DNA of 64,000 nucleotides from Siphlonurus alternatus. Lineage: Eukaryota > Arthropoda > Insecta > Ephemeroptera > Siphlonuridae. A program made the position numbers and the translations under genes. Each line of letters begins with the position of its first letter. The stretch's first letter is position 1. Below are positions 9,882 to 22,246 of this stretch, in pieces. The notes beneath the pieces were generated by a model. The model did not search any database. It saw nothing but the letters and a program-made list of their open reading frames with translations, and was not told where the DNA came from. Where the stretch lies: positions 48,381,280 through 48,445,279 of the forward strand of contig OX463780.1 of the NCBI GenBank assembly GCA_949825025.1, written 5' to 3'.

Positions 9882-10201
9882 CACACTAAATTTTTAGATG
9901 CTGAATTGGTTTCAGTACTTTATGTCAGTACAAAATTGCTCCAGTTTCGTCTTACATCCAGCACTTTTGACCTATAAAACACTTAATCCAAGTACAAATT
10001 TAGCACTGAAAAAAGAGAGTCAATTTTTTGTACTATTTTTGACTCTCTTTTTTCAGTACCAAATTTGTACTTGGAATAAGTGTTTTATAGGTCAAAAGTG
10101 CTGGATGTAAGACGAAACTGGAGAAATTTTGTACTGACTGGAGCAATTTTGTACTGACATAAAGTACTGAAAACCAATTCAGCATCTAAAAATTTAGTGT
10201 G
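9882..10201. mobile_element. Near-perfect foldback MITE, about 320 bp
   Basis: Two arms of about 150 bp mirror each other almost perfectly, from CACACTAAATTTTTAGATGC on the left to its complement on the right, with GAGAGTCAATTTTTTGTACT near the turn. The right arm carries an extra approximately 20-bp duplication (CTGGAGAAATTTTGTACTGA next to CTGGAGCAATTTTGTACTGA). There is no coding capacity. Transcription would give a long hairpin RNA. Confidence 0.9.
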
Positions 10202-10829
10202 TGTATGTTTTGAGTATCTTTATTTGAAGAATTAAAGTTTTAATTTAACGTTATAGCGGTTTCTTCTTCTAATTAAAAATTATGACTTGTAATTAATAGG
10301 CTCATAAAAATTAAATTTACGCATGATAACATTCAACAATTTTACCGCATTGCATAGAAGTCCATCCTAAAGTTTTTTAACGGGTTCTGATGTTTTTTAA
10401 ATGACATCAAAAAAAAAGAAAATAATTTTTTATATATAGCCCCAGTAGCTTTAATTTTTTTTATAAATAATCAATAAAAAAGTAATAGTTTTTAAATAAA
10501 TAGAACAAGTTTGCATTTTAAGTACATTATTATAAAAAAACTATCAATTATATTCAATAAAAATCAATAAGTATTAAAAACACTACATAATTTAATAAAG
10601 AACCAGATTTTTATTTTTATCTTTGAATTCAATAGTAATAACTTTTTATTGTTATACGTGGAAGTATCTGCGGGCAGTTATATAATGAGCTTCTTTATGG
10701 CTTGTTGTAAGCCTGCAAATGAGGCCCTCCAAGAAGTCTTTTCACGAGGTGTAACACCAGAAATACACTCAAATTAATTTGAAAATCCACCGGAAGTGAT
10801 ATGTTTAGCCTTTCTGTTTTGTATTTGAA
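10202..10829. other. AT-rich intron 2 sequence
   Basis: Nothing recognised in this stretch. Confidence 0.5.
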
Positions 10830-11112
10830 ATGGACATTTTGAATGAATATTTTTTATTTAGATAAATGACCTTAATTGACATTTTTTCCCAGATTTTTTA
10901 AAACCATCTTACACCCTTAAAATCAAGTTGAAAGACGATGTGACGTCATATGCTTGCGTGTTAAATATTTACATGACTATTACGTCATATAACGTTTTGC
11001 AGTATCATTTTAAAGGTTTTAGAGGGTTAAAAATTCAGAAAATAATTGTTAATACATATTAACTTGAGGTCCACTATCAAAATACATGACATTTAAAATG
11101 TAGGGTGTCCAT
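10830..11112. mobile_element. Foldback MITE with TGACGTCA motifs (CRE family), copy 2
   Basis: Ends ATGGACATTTTGAATGAATA on the left and GTGTCCAT on the right. The core holds GATGTGACGTCATATGCTTG and, inverted, TTACGTCATATAACG, with GCGTGTTAAATATTTACATG between, as in the other copies. Confidence 0.7.
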
Positions 11113-11249
11113 TAATTATCACATATTTTTTTAAACCTCTCTGTAAATATTGAGGTCTCAAACACGAATAGTCTTCAAGTGAGTGCGCCTCACGATGCTC
11201 AAATCTGTCGCTGTAAGGTCTATTTTGCATTATTTACTGTATTTTTCAG

Positions 11250-11385
11250 TTTCCTTGAAGGAATTTTCCTTTAAAAAAATATATTTTTATTAAGAACACG
11301 AGTTTGCGATTTTTTTTTTTACATAGATTTATATAGGACGGTGGAAACACCAAAAAAATCAGCTGACTTGAAACCAACACTTCTC
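11250..11385 (+). repeat. Dispersed repeat (family P), copy 1
   Basis: Contains GAAGGAATTTTCCTT, a T-run with ACATAGATTTATATAGGACG, GTGGAAACACC and AATCAGCTGACTTGAA. Two further copies lie at 48085-48235 and 48355-48485. Confidence 0.65.
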
Positions 11386-12770
11386 GAGGGATCGTTAAAT
11401 AATCCGACTATATTGGCAACTTACTGGCAAGGCGATATCTCATTCATATACTGAGGTAATGAGCTGCCTGTCCTCCTCCTTTTTTTTTAACATACTCAAT
11501 GATTCATGACTGTCATGACGTGCTAAAAAATATCTAACCTCCTTTTTACTGGGAAAATATTAGTCTATAAATACGATTTTAATTTTAGAATGTATTTAAT
11601 GTTGAAAATAATAACTCATTGTCTCATTAGAAATGTCTTCAAGTAATTGAACTGTCAATTTTAAGTAAATTTACACGAGTATTAATATACCAATTGCTTA
11701 TACGCCCTATAAATTTTAAAAGACATTTTTTTTATCTTACTACAAATTGATTAGATCTGTACTAAATTGAAGTATAAAAAATTTGGTAATTGAAACTGTA
11801 ATGGATTTTTATTTTTCTTCTATATAATATTTTTAACATGTTATTGATACAAAAAAATAGGTGCTCTATTTCAAAAAAAAATAATCACCTTTGGAGAGTA
11901 ATTAATTATCGTATTTTTTACATTATTTTATTATATAGCTGTAAATTTCATACGCGATATCAACTTACAGAATAAAGAGCGGTTTTTCTTTGCTTTTAAG
12001 ATGCTTAGATTACATTTTATTAATTGATTAATCGATATTTCCTAAACTTGGTAACTTTCTCTCAGGAAGCAAATTTATTTTTTTTATTTACAAAAATTCT
12101 CATTTTTCAAAATTTATTCATTATTGAATCTTCGCGTGTGTAAAAGCAATTTAAATATTATAAAATGAAATATTTTCTATCTTATTTTAAGAAATTATCT
12201 AAAATATATCTTACTTAATATATTATACTTTTTTATGATACAGATTAAGAAACAAACACGATTGAATTTTTTAGTATAATATTATTATAAGATTGTATAT
12301 TATAATTTATCAAAACACCTAAAATATTTTATGTTTGAAATCAAACAAGGCAACACCCATGTAGGTATAAATAAATTAATATCATAACTTAGTTATGTAT
12401 TGAAAAATTAACTCTTAACAAATTATAATATTTTGTTAAACTTGTTATGAAAATATTATTGCTATAATAAAATATTTTCAAGTGATTTTAGTTCGTTGTG
12501 AAAAAACAAACAAAACTTCAATTTTTTTTTATCGTTTTTTTTTTATCACATTTTAATCCCTCTTATATATTGAAGGTTAACATTGTATAATATTATAATT
12601 AAGTTTAAAGTTATTTCTAATAATAATTTGCATATCAATTAAACTAATCAATCAATTTGTCCAATACCTAATTAAATAAACATGAGATATCATCATAAAT
12701 AACTGTTCTATTTCCAACAACAATGAGTGCATAAAGGTGTGGACCATTCTATATGATGGTCAAATGCAAT
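11386..12770. other. AT-rich intron 2 sequence
   Basis: No gene, hairpin or family match seen; several A/T homopolymer runs only. Confidence 0.5.
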
Positions 12771-12854
12771 TACTATCGGATTCAAAAAGGTGTACCCCTG
12801 AATAGCATTCAAGTCCCATAAGGAGAGGGGCACACCTTTTTGGTTCCGATAGTA
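12771..12854. repeat. 84-bp hairpin
   Basis: Arms TACTATCGGATTCAAAAAGG with TGTACCCCT and their near-complement AGGGGCACACCTTTTTGG with TTCCGATAGTA. It is probably a very small MITE. Confidence 0.6.
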
Positions 12855-13199
12855 GGCACTCCCAGTTGCATCTTACACGCTCGTAGGGAGGTAATAATTA
12901 TTATTCCCAGACATCTGATCTTTTTTTTCTCTAGCACCTTTCTAACAACAATGCATTCATTTCAAACAACAACACGTATAGAAAATATTTATGGTTTGAT
13001 TTATTGATAATTGATCGACATTTTAATTTATATACCCTATATTATCTATACTTAAATTAATGTTAATTTTTTTAAAAGAAAAATAAGGTTGATTTTTTTT
13101 TATTAAATTTAATGAATATTTTTACATTTTATTATATTGATATAATAATTTTAATTTATTTATAATAAATTAAATGAAAATTCTACTAGTATTTAAAAT

Positions 13200-13430
13200 A
13201 AAATCCCCAGGCACTTGACGCAGTTGGTATGTGATCGTTATCGAATGGTCGTGCATGAGTTCGATCCCAAGCTCCACCAAATTTTACTATATATGGTGGT
13301 ATGATAAAACTAAAGAATACACTCTCGGACATCCGGGAAGTCTTTAAAGATGACATCTTCCATTTAACAACCGACCATCTTGACTTCAATTTTCTACAGT
13401 TCCCTCAGTCAGAATTAGGTGAATCCTAGA
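13200..13430 (+). mobile_element. tRNA-derived SINE with shared tail, copy a
   Basis: The head resembles a tRNA: CACTTGACGCAGTTGGTAT (A-box-like) and, downstream, GAGTTCGATCCCAAG (B box). The end, ACAGTTCCCTCAGTCAG near 13398-13414, matches the tail of the 5S-headed SINEs in this window. The head is degenerate, so this is not a tRNA gene. Confidence 0.6.
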
Positions 13431-15591
13431 ATGTAGTGCTCTTTATTATTATTTATATATATACTAGGTTGGGTCCACGGAGAGTCGGTAATTTAAAGTA
13501 TTTTTAAGCATGGTTCAGTTAAAAAAAATGGATTTCATTAATTATTAATTTAAATTTATAATTATATCATCGCCCTAGAATGAGAATGCCTTAAGCACTA
13601 AAAGTTTTGTTGTAATTATTCAAATACGTAATAAAAGTTATTGTGTTGACGTCACGACATGAAGTGTTAATTGTATAGTAATGTGACTTATTACCTCTCA
13701 ACGTTTACATGATGCAGCATTAGTGCCATTCATCATGAGATTAGCTCCCGACGAATTGATTTCAACACCGTGCATTGAAAAGAAGTTGTCGTGCATTCAC
13801 ACACGTTATAACATGTTAAATAAAATTGCTTTTCATAAAGCACGCGCGCTACTATCCAACTTTTTAATTTATAACAGAAAGGATTAGCAGTAGAATTTAT
13901 TTATATAAAATTAATTGATGTATTTTTCTCTTAAATTCAAGGACTGTGATATATTATAATTATACGGGTTTGTTAGAAAATAGAGGTAAAAAAATATTGT
14001 CTTCTAATAATTTATTTTTTTTGGCAGTGTTTTTATTTTAAAAACGAAGATAATATCGTAAATTTTGACTTTTTTATGCAACTCAAAACACTCAACTTAT
14101 AAGCTGACTGAAGTATTTTGTCTCACAATAATCCAAGCTAAAACAACTGGCTTATAATGTTTTCATAAAAGAAAAGTCTACTGTCATGTTTTCTTATGCA
14201 AGTTAGTTAGTCTGAGGTTTAAAAAAAAAAGTGTGAGACAAAATTAGACCAGACTAAATTCAATATTTTCTATTCTGTCGCTGAAAGTTATTTATTTTGA
14301 CAGCTGGAGAAATTGCTCCACACTCGCAGCCAAATTGTTCATAACTAATGTTGTAAACAATACATGAAACTAACGATTGGACCGTGTTCATCCAAATCGT
14401 GGGTTATTTTGAGATAACTCATGGAAACTTGTTTCACCCACGTATAATTTGAAGTTACTTAACAATCAAACAAACGAGAGTTGAAGCCTGTAATAAATAA
14501 TATCTGAAAATTTCTGAAAATTATGAAGTTCCGTTTTTATTTAGCTCGAATCGCAATCGGAAGCGGAAGTCAGTAGAAATTACGTCATTTCCGGAAATTT
14601 CAGCTGTAAAGTCTCGAAACTGTATAATTTTTTTTCAGTGCAATTCATGATGGTGTTGACGGGCATGATTTTTACATCATGGACTTACCGTTGATGAACA
14701 ACAACCGTATTATATTATCATGCAACAAGATACTTGATGTTTTTAATATTTTTATGTTATGAATGACTTAAATATGAGTGTTTCTTCTCATAATATAATG
14801 CATTATACATTAACTCTTCTACCTAGGATCCTAGATGAATTACTAATACAATACGATTGAATTTTTACTGCAGGACAATTTTTATGCCATAACAAGAAAA
14901 AGAACAGCTTTAAATAATGTAAATGCTTTCCTTGTAATAGATTGATTTAATAATATAGTAATATAATAAAGAATTAGTTTCAGATTGTTTTCTATTAACA
15001 AAAATGTTTTTTTTTATATATATATATATAAGTTTTATTTCTCAAGTATTGTGGACTGACTAGATAATACTATATTATGTATGATTGTAATTGTAATAAT
15101 AATATAAAACTGATGATAATATGTTTTAATTTTTATGTTTCTTTTACAGGTATTGCAATACTAAAATATTGTAAACATGCATTTTGTACCTTACTTTCTA
15201 TATGTGCAATAAATAAATACAAATAAATACAAAAAAATTACTATATTATAACTTCTTTAGACGCCATTTCTGTAAAAAACAAAATTCTCAAAAAATCGAA
15301 TCGGAGATAAATACAGAGAACTCTGGTACACACCAACACCCACCCGAAATACCTCGCAATATATGTAACCTAAATATCACTCCCCTATATCTCGATATAT
15401 GCTTCCTAAGTAACATTGATTGATAGAGAACCACCACTAAACGCAAACTCAAGGGTTAGGTCAGTTTTTTTCCAGGACTTTTCCCTCACTGCGGTAACTG
15501 ATCGGGAAATTAAACAACCATAATTGTGGCAGCTACCTCACTTATGATATAATATACTTTGTACAGTACACACGGGGGATAGAAGACTCAC
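13431..15591. other. AT-rich intron 2 sequence, minor inverted repeat
   Basis: No gene seen. A weak inverted repeat at 14112-14247 joins GTATTTTGTCTCACA to TGTGAGACAAAATTA. A TTCCGG-type short palindrome occurs near 14585. Otherwise nothing is recognised. Confidence 0.4.
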
Positions 15592-15860
15592 CGATATTGA
15601 GCACGGGACCGAGCACGGAGGAATCGTGTACCGTGGAGCAGTTCCAGCGTCTTTGTCTGAACTGCCACTGACATTCCGCGATGCCCGCGCGCGCCCCACG
15701 CCCCACCCAGGGCATATGGTCCATGTAGAGCTGGCACAGTTTGCTCTGGCCTGCTGAGAGGCCGCTGATGTGAGCGCACAGGGGCGAGCCGACCGCGCGA
15801 CCTGAGCCTGGTACGCCGTTCTCGCCGCGCCAAACGTCCGACCCTTGCTGGCCCAGGTTC
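15592..15860 (-). CDS. Wnt5: Wnt5 coding exon 2
   Basis: This exon encodes the N-terminal core of the Wnt fold. It completes the Met codon split with exon 1, then reads [53 protein letters not shown] and SVLGPVLNI. Conserved cysteines are visible in PLC, KLC, AEC and WNC, and NCS is an N-glycosylation sequon conserved in Wnts. The stretch before PLC (about residues 36-58) is divergent and Gly-rich compared with the usual Wnt5 sequence. The acceptor is CTGTCTGCAG and the donor GTGAGT; the phase is 2 in and 1 out. The acceptor side lies inside an approximately 100-bp degenerate tandem duplication (15842-16080), so part of the exon's first bases is copied into intron 1. Confidence 0.96.
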
Positions 15861-16080
15861 CTGCAGACAGGTTGAATAGAGGTCAAACAGAGGTCACTTT
15901 GAGGTTGCATGAAGCATCCTGCTATCTCCACGGAAAACATTTTATCCTTGCTGGCCCATGGCCTTGGAGAGAGGGCAAATAGAGGTCAACAGAGGTCATT
16001 GAGAGATGGTCTCACCGCAGGTCCGAACTTGCTGGTCTAAAAGTTCTTTGTGGAAGGTCAACAAAGAATCAGGTGAAGTC
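15842..16080. repeat. Degenerate tandem duplication across exon 2 acceptor
   Basis: CCTTGCTGGCCCAGG at 15843 and CCTTGCTGGCCCATGG at 15946 start two related segments. Both continue with AATAGAGGTCAA(A)CAGAGGTCA, a period of about 103 bp. A third, weaker copy starts with CTTGCTGGTCT near 16026 and includes GGTCAACAAAGAA. The first copy spans the 5' end of exon 2 and its acceptor, so part of the exon edge is copied into the intron. Confidence 0.7.
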
Positions 16081-16460
16081 AAAATCTTGAGTCCAATTAT
16101 TTTTTATCAATGGGTGTTAAAAACTAAAAATTACAAATATAAATAATTCTAATAATTAAATCATTATATTAGCAATTAATTTGTGTGACAAACAGGTCGA
16201 TAGAATTAAATAATTATGCACAATTTTGTTCTATAAAGCTATAATTGAAAAGTATACAGTATAGACAGCCACACCCATTTTCCATCACATTTCAAGTAAT
16301 TAATTTAGCTTAATAAATCTGCATATATATCATAGATTTTAGCCTTCAATGACTTCGTGTTTAATAATGATTAAAAAACATAAGTGTGGATTCTGTTTTT
16401 GTCTCCTTAAAATAGGCAACTTTTTATGCACCAATAAAATGTTTCAGTGTTTTTACGATT
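16081..16460. other. AT-rich start of intron 1 region
   Basis: Nothing recognised. Confidence 0.5.
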
Positions 16461-16824
16461 GTTAAAGGAGGGGAACCGCTTCAGCTTTTATATTTTTAAT
16501 GTTTTATAAATAATGTCAAACTTACTTGTGCATCAAAAAAATAGTCACCACCCTCAGCCTTCCACCAGTTCAGCAGTTGAAATTCAAAAAGAGCGCCAAA
16601 GAAAATTGGGGCGTATGACGTCAAGCGCCATGATAGGTCAAGCGCAACCAATCGTTGATCTTGACGTCATACGCCCCAATTTTCTTCGGCGCGCTTTTTA
16701 AATGTCAACTGCTGTACTGGTAGAAGGAGGAGAGTGGTGACTATTTTTTTGGTGCACAAGTAAGTTTGACATTATTTATAAAACATTAAAAATATAAAAG
16801 CTGAAGCGGTTCCCCTCCTTTAAC
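16461..16824. mobile_element. Foldback MITE, 364 bp
   Basis: Near-perfect arms run from GTTAAAGGAGGGGAACCGCT to its complement AGCGGTTCCCCTCCTTTAAC. The inner part has CGTATGACGTCAAGCGC mirrored by TTGACGTCATACGCC around a short loop near 16640. No coding capacity. Confidence 0.88.
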
Positions 16825-18099
16825 TAATTATAGATTTACTGGTTTAGATTATGAATGACAGTATGCAGATCCGAAAATTATTTAATAGGGTACGTTTTAA
16901 TGATGGAAATTGAATCGTTTTTATAACAAAAATAATTAAAAAAGTTTAAAAAAAATAATCCATTTCATGAAGTTATTACAAAAATAAAAAGTTAAAAATT
17001 TATTGCATTATGCATTTAAAATTATGGCGTAAATTAAATTCTATTGAAATAATTATTACTTATAAATACAAAGTGACAACATGCTATTATATAAAACATA
17101 ATTTGTAATAGCTATAAATAATAATATTTATAGAAATTACTCAAATGATATAGCAATAACAATATATCATTATTATTAAACGTAAAATGAAATTTGAGCA
17201 AACCTTTGCAATTACTACAGAGAAGTTGCTGCATGTTTTAACAAGTTGATGGATGATCAAGTTGAGTTGCAGGACCACCCTCGATGCATGTTCGTACTTG
17301 TGCAGCATTTTAATGCAGCATCATGCTTGTCAATTATCGTACACGAGTACTTCACTTAAGACATAACATTTTAATTTTAAATATTTTTTTGTATTGTGAT
17401 GGTTGTAAAACAAAGCTTATTAAATCATGTTTTATCATGATTTAATTTACCATTCTAGTGATTTTTTAAACGGTTTTAAGCAAATATATGCTTAATCATA
17501 AAAATATGCTTATTGTTATTTACTTATTGTTACATACAAAATGCACCGTTCATAAAATTATTGTGTACAGTACTGCATGGACAGTACAGTTTAAATTCAC
17601 CATGATTTTTCATATTATATTGTTCTTATTTTCATTATAAATTTGAATTATCTTTTCATATTTTTACAATATAAATTCAAATTAGTAAATCATAAACATC
17701 TATAATTCTAATATTCTTGTTCCTGTTTACACTATTTTTTAATATATTATTTTTAAAATTGAAATATGAAATGGCCCTTATATTAATACAAAGGTTGATC
17801 GAATGACATTATTAAAAAATATGATAGTTCAGATTTTTAGAATGATGCTATAACATATAGAAAGACTACTGTTACTACATATACTAGTTTTGTTACACCA
17901 AAAAACAGTTCAATCGCCCATAGTTCGAAATAAAATATTTAAAAAAATTGCACCTATTTTTACTTTTTACATAATAATTATGGACAGTATATATGAAAAT
18001 TACAATCAAATGATGTAAACTCTGCAAATAATATAACTGCATGAACAATGAAAATATTAGAATTAATGAAGTATCATATATGTATGTATTTTTTTGGGA
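16825..18099. other. AT-rich intron 1 sequence
   Basis: No gene or repeat family recognised; a 26-bp palindrome (TTAAATCATG and its complement) lies near 17421. Confidence 0.45.
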
Positions 18100-18450
18100 G
18101 GTGTGGCGCAGTGCGCTTGACCGGGTCTCGTCAGATCACCGAAGTCAAGCAACGCCGCGCGTGGTTAGTAGTTGGATGGGTGACCATTTTCAACAAAAAC
18201 CACGTTTCCCACCCAGGGGTAAAACGTTGCGCTTTTCCACTATGTGGTTCCCCTGGCTTTGGACCATTGCACTTCCGGTTCATTGACAAAAGCTGTAGCG
18301 TCCATCCTGGCTGAGGTTTCCACGTTTCCCTCAGCCGCAGGCAAATGCCGGGATGGATTTGCAAGGCCGTGGCCGCCCTCGTTCCAGAAGAGCCCGCGAA
18401 ACGCTCAAGTTAGGGTTTCGGAAGGTTCGGGGTTTCAAGTAGTATGTAAT
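18100..18450 (+). mobile_element. 5S rRNA-derived SINE, copy 2
   Basis: The 5S-like head (18103-18190) contains GGTCTCGTCAGATCACCGAA, GTCAAGCAACGC, GTGGTTAGTAGTTGGATGGG and TGACC. The body contains CTTTTCCACTATGTGGTTCC and GGCTTTGGACCATT, and the tail TTCCACGTTTCCCTCAG. The 3' end differs from the other copies after about 18340 (GCCGTGGCCGCCCTCGTTCC). This is the least decayed 5S head in the window. Confidence 0.85.
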
Positions 18451-18590
18451 TAGTAAATAGAAGTACCCAATAGGGTTTGATTAAAAACTAAAAAAAAAAA
18501 TATATATATATTTTTTTAAGATTTGCAAATTTGAGTTTATGCGTTATAAAAAAAAAAGGGAAATAAAATAAAATTTCCAATAATTTTGCA

Positions 18591-18731
18591 ATATCGTCGC
18601 CTCAGAATGCAAATCACGTAACTACAAAAAAATTTGATGCAATTTTAAACCTTATCTCACTAGAACATAAGGGTCAAAGTTCCATAATTTTTTTTTGTAG
18701 TTACGTGATTTGCATTCTGAGGCGACGATAT
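18591..18731. mobile_element. 141-bp hairpin MITE
   Basis: Arms of about 42 bp, starting ATATCGTCGCCTCAGAATGC and continuing AAATCACGTAACTAC, are perfectly mirrored on the right. The loop is about 55 bp. Confidence 0.85.
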
Positions 18732-19939
18732 ACAATCAACACAAAAAATTAATTTGGAATTACAATTTACTAATTTTTTACCTTAATTAATGTATTAACT
18801 CTTTAACTACACAATTAAGAAAATCAGCACCTTTTTTATTAGGCCCAGGGATATTTAAAAAGTATGTTTATATATCACATTTATATTTTTAAATTCTTTA
18901 TCTCACAATAAAATTATATAAATCAAAGTTGATAGTTGAAAACTAGAGTAACTCCTTTCTTATCATTGTATATTGAAAACATTTTTTTTTAATTATAAAT
19001 CACTTTTTAATTAATTATTGAGTTTTAAAAAATATATAATATCAATGAATCATATTAACACTAATAAATCTATAACATTTTGAAACTTATAAAAACAAGC
19101 TGACCAACTTTACAAAAAAACCTTGGTGGTTTAAACTTAAAGATCGCAGTTTTTGATATATGTTATAAATATAAAGAGCACCGCTTTGTCCCCACTAGTA
19201 TATAAGATACATAAATTATCACTTAAACCTAACTTGTCAAGCTTTTTTAAGATCAACTTTATAAAAAAAATTACCTTTTTTATTATTTATAAAATGACAG
19301 TATAAAAAAATAGTAAATTATTATATAATTATTATAAAACTTATTTTTCTATATAAAATTAACCTTCGTTTGTTATATAAAAATATATACTTGTGTCAGT
19401 TAATAATAAAAAGTTAGTTATGCATGTTGTAAGATGACTTTAGGGCATTTACAATGACACTTGTAACAGCTGATTTCTTGAGGGGAATTGACTTTTACAC
19501 TGACAATGTTTAAGATGGTAAGATTAGAAAACTTGCATGTCTTTCTAGATACAACTCTGCTGAGATCTCAAGATTAACCATGTTTTTATACTTTTTATTA
19601 TGTATGCAGAATATATATTATTAACTTTTATGTATGTGCATTGCGTTATATTTTTTTTTATATAAAAATAAATGCATGTAGTAAAAATATAAAAAAAAAA
19701 GAGGGTATTAATGAAAGGAGTGGACAAAATAACGATATCGAAAGAGGAAAAAAATTTTGTAACTATAGTTATATTAGTATAAAAACTGTATAGGAAATGA
19801 TATAAAAAAATCAATTTTATGTAGGTTTTATCTTTGAAATGACGTTAAATATTTTCATCAGATACTTATAAAGTGTTTATTTCTAACGCTTGAAGTGATT
19901 AAGTGTTGAAAAGAAAACTAGCATAATAATTTTAATTAA
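18732..19939. other. AT-rich intron 1 sequence
   Basis: Nothing recognised apart from A/T runs. Confidence 0.5.
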
Positions 19940-20245
19940 AAAAATGAATAGAGGGTGATAAATACTATGAATTTTTTCAGATTTTTTGAGTCCCGAAACT
20001 ATTTTTAAAAATTATTGAAAGTTCTGCATATTTTGTTGCTCCCTCTGGATCGATAATAAAAAGATAGGGCCTAAACGCCCATTGACGCCTCCATGGTCAT
20101 GAAAACACTTTCAATAATAGTTTTAAAAATAGTTCTGGGACTAAAAAAATTTAAAAAAATCTTAAAAAATTCAGAGTAGCATAATTTGGTACCCTCTATT
20201 CATTTCTGCAATTACAAATTTTCATTCAGGTTGTCTATTTTTTTA
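19940..20245. mobile_element. Foldback MITE (family D), copy 1
   Basis: Contains ATGAATAGAGGGT, TTTTTTCAGATTTTTTGAGT, AACTATTTTTAAAAATTATT and the mirrored right arm ending GCATAATTTGGTACCCTCTA. The central block includes CCATTGACGCCTCCATGG. It matches copies at 23565 and 37135. Confidence 0.8.
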
Positions 20246-21828
20246 AAGAATTTCACTTGTAGCATTTCCAGCACTTCAAGTTATTGATAAGTGTCTGATG
20301 ATAAAAAAAAACAACACTTGAGGTACACGATTAGTAACTCCATTTTTCACAATTTAAAGTGGATTTAAGCGCACTTGCTGTAACATCCATTGGCGGCCAT
20401 ATTTGGCGATTAATAAAGGAGCATCGTATTATAATTAACGCGATATTCGAATTCACTTGCCGCATAGAATTTCATACGTCTAAATCGCGCTACATATAAG
20501 CTGTTGTCACTCATGAAAATCCACCTTTTTCAATTTTTGCACACCATATTTTATGTAATTTACAGTGTAAATGTAATGAGATATTTTTACTTCCGGTACG
20601 TAATTTTAAATTAATATAAGTGTATCATCATGCAATACAAGCCATCAAGTATATAAGCGAACGCCGCCACTGTATAATAGATTTACGTTATCGCTTGGCT
20701 GTAGTTTTACACTCTCTATATAATTGAATAACGGATATAAAATGTGCTTCTGTTGATGCTCCGACTGAATCCAATTAAAAACAAACATTAATCCTTATAC
20801 CAACATAATGTATATTACCCAAGAGATATGTTTAAAATATTAATGAAAAAGTTGCGAAATCTTATCCAATATATGATTATATTTTTTAATTAAACCAAGG
20901 AGAGAATATAATTTAGTATTTTCAAAGCAATAATCGTGCGAAGTTGTTGTTATGTTTTATTTTTTCTAATAGTTGACTTTTTTACTGTTTTATTGAATGT
21001 ATCATGAAATAAAATTACACTCAATAAAATTTTGAGTTTTTATTTTTTTAATAATGTTTGTTAAAAAAGAAATAGACCCTCTTGTTTCTTAGTTGCTATA
21101 GTTTAGAATGTATTACGTGTACTGCATGCATAAAAAAGCAATATTAAGAATTGTATTTTTTTTTCTCACATAACATATATGCATGACTTATTTTCAATAA
21201 AAAAATATACGGGGAATAACTGCTTGATCTACAGATCCGAAATGAATGCATAAATAAATTTATCATGGAACACAATTAAAAATTATGCACAATGCCGTGC
21301 ATATCCAATTTTTAAAAGTTTACTTAGAATTGATATTCCAAAAAATTAATTTAATAACAATAAAAATTGAAAATGGCATTTGAAAAATTGTGAGTATACA
21401 TTTATAAGCATATGCAAAATTAATAAGCAGCATCGTACCTAGTATATAATAAAAAAATCATGGACCCATGCATGCATTAGATAATATTGTATTGCTTATT
21501 TTTTAATATCTCTGATCACAAATTAAAGACATTAAATTAGAATTATTTTTATTCATCCCATTCCAAAAACATTTTTGTTATATGCCATTGTATGCATTTC
21601 ATGTAAATATTATTAACAAGTACAAATGTAAAATGCATGACGGATAAGACACGTCAAAAGAACATGCTAGTCTGATCTGTCTGAAATTTTGATATTTTTT
21701 TAGTAAAATTTACCATTTTCAATTAGTTTAATCCTGCTACTTCTTATAGAGGGAAGTACCTAACAGGTACGATTTATATGAATCTTGACATTAATTAAAA
21801 AAAATTAATCAAATTGAGGACTTGCATG
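20246..21828. other. AT-rich intron 1 sequence
   Basis: No gene. GCGCACTTGCTGTAA with GGCGGCCATATTTGG near 20370-20405 resembles a stretch near 5980. Otherwise nothing is recognised. Confidence 0.45.
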
Positions 21829-22246
21829 TTAAGGGCATTGGGTGTAGCACCGGTAGTTGGCAACACTGACATATCTTCACCATGTTAATTTTTTATCATT
21901 GCTCCTCGGAGTAATTTTTATGCTAGAGCTAAGCTGATTGCTGTAGTATCAAGATAATTATTAGCCCAAGTGCACAATTTGGCTAAATAAAGCCTGATTT
22001 AAAGAAAAGTATTTTTTTTATATTTTAGAAAAATGCATGTAAATTTAAAAAATTACTAAAAAATACTTTTCTTTAAAGCAGGCTTTATTTAGCCAAATTG
22101 TGCACTTGGGCTACTAATTATCTTGATACTACAGCAATCAGCTTAGCTCTAGCATAAAAATTACTCCGAGGAGCAATGATCAAAAATTAACATGGTGAAG
22201 ATATGTCAGTGTTGCCAACTACCGGTGCTACACCCAATGCTCTTAA
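21829..22246. mobile_element. TTAA-flanked foldback element (piggyBac-like MITE)
   Basis: Arms of about 170 bp are near-perfect inverted copies, starting GGGCATTGGGTGTAGCACCG on the left and GAGCATTGGGTGTAGCACCG on the right (other strand). Both are bounded by TTAA. A TTAA target duplication is characteristic of the piggyBac superfamily. There is no transposase, so it would be a non-autonomous derivative; the superfamily is inferred from the TTAA alone. Confidence 0.75.

Noticed and set aside
13186..13389. 67-codon minus-strand ORF, and the similar one at 38252-38491
   Set aside because: Their shared peptide pattern comes from the antisense of the tRNA-derived SINE head.
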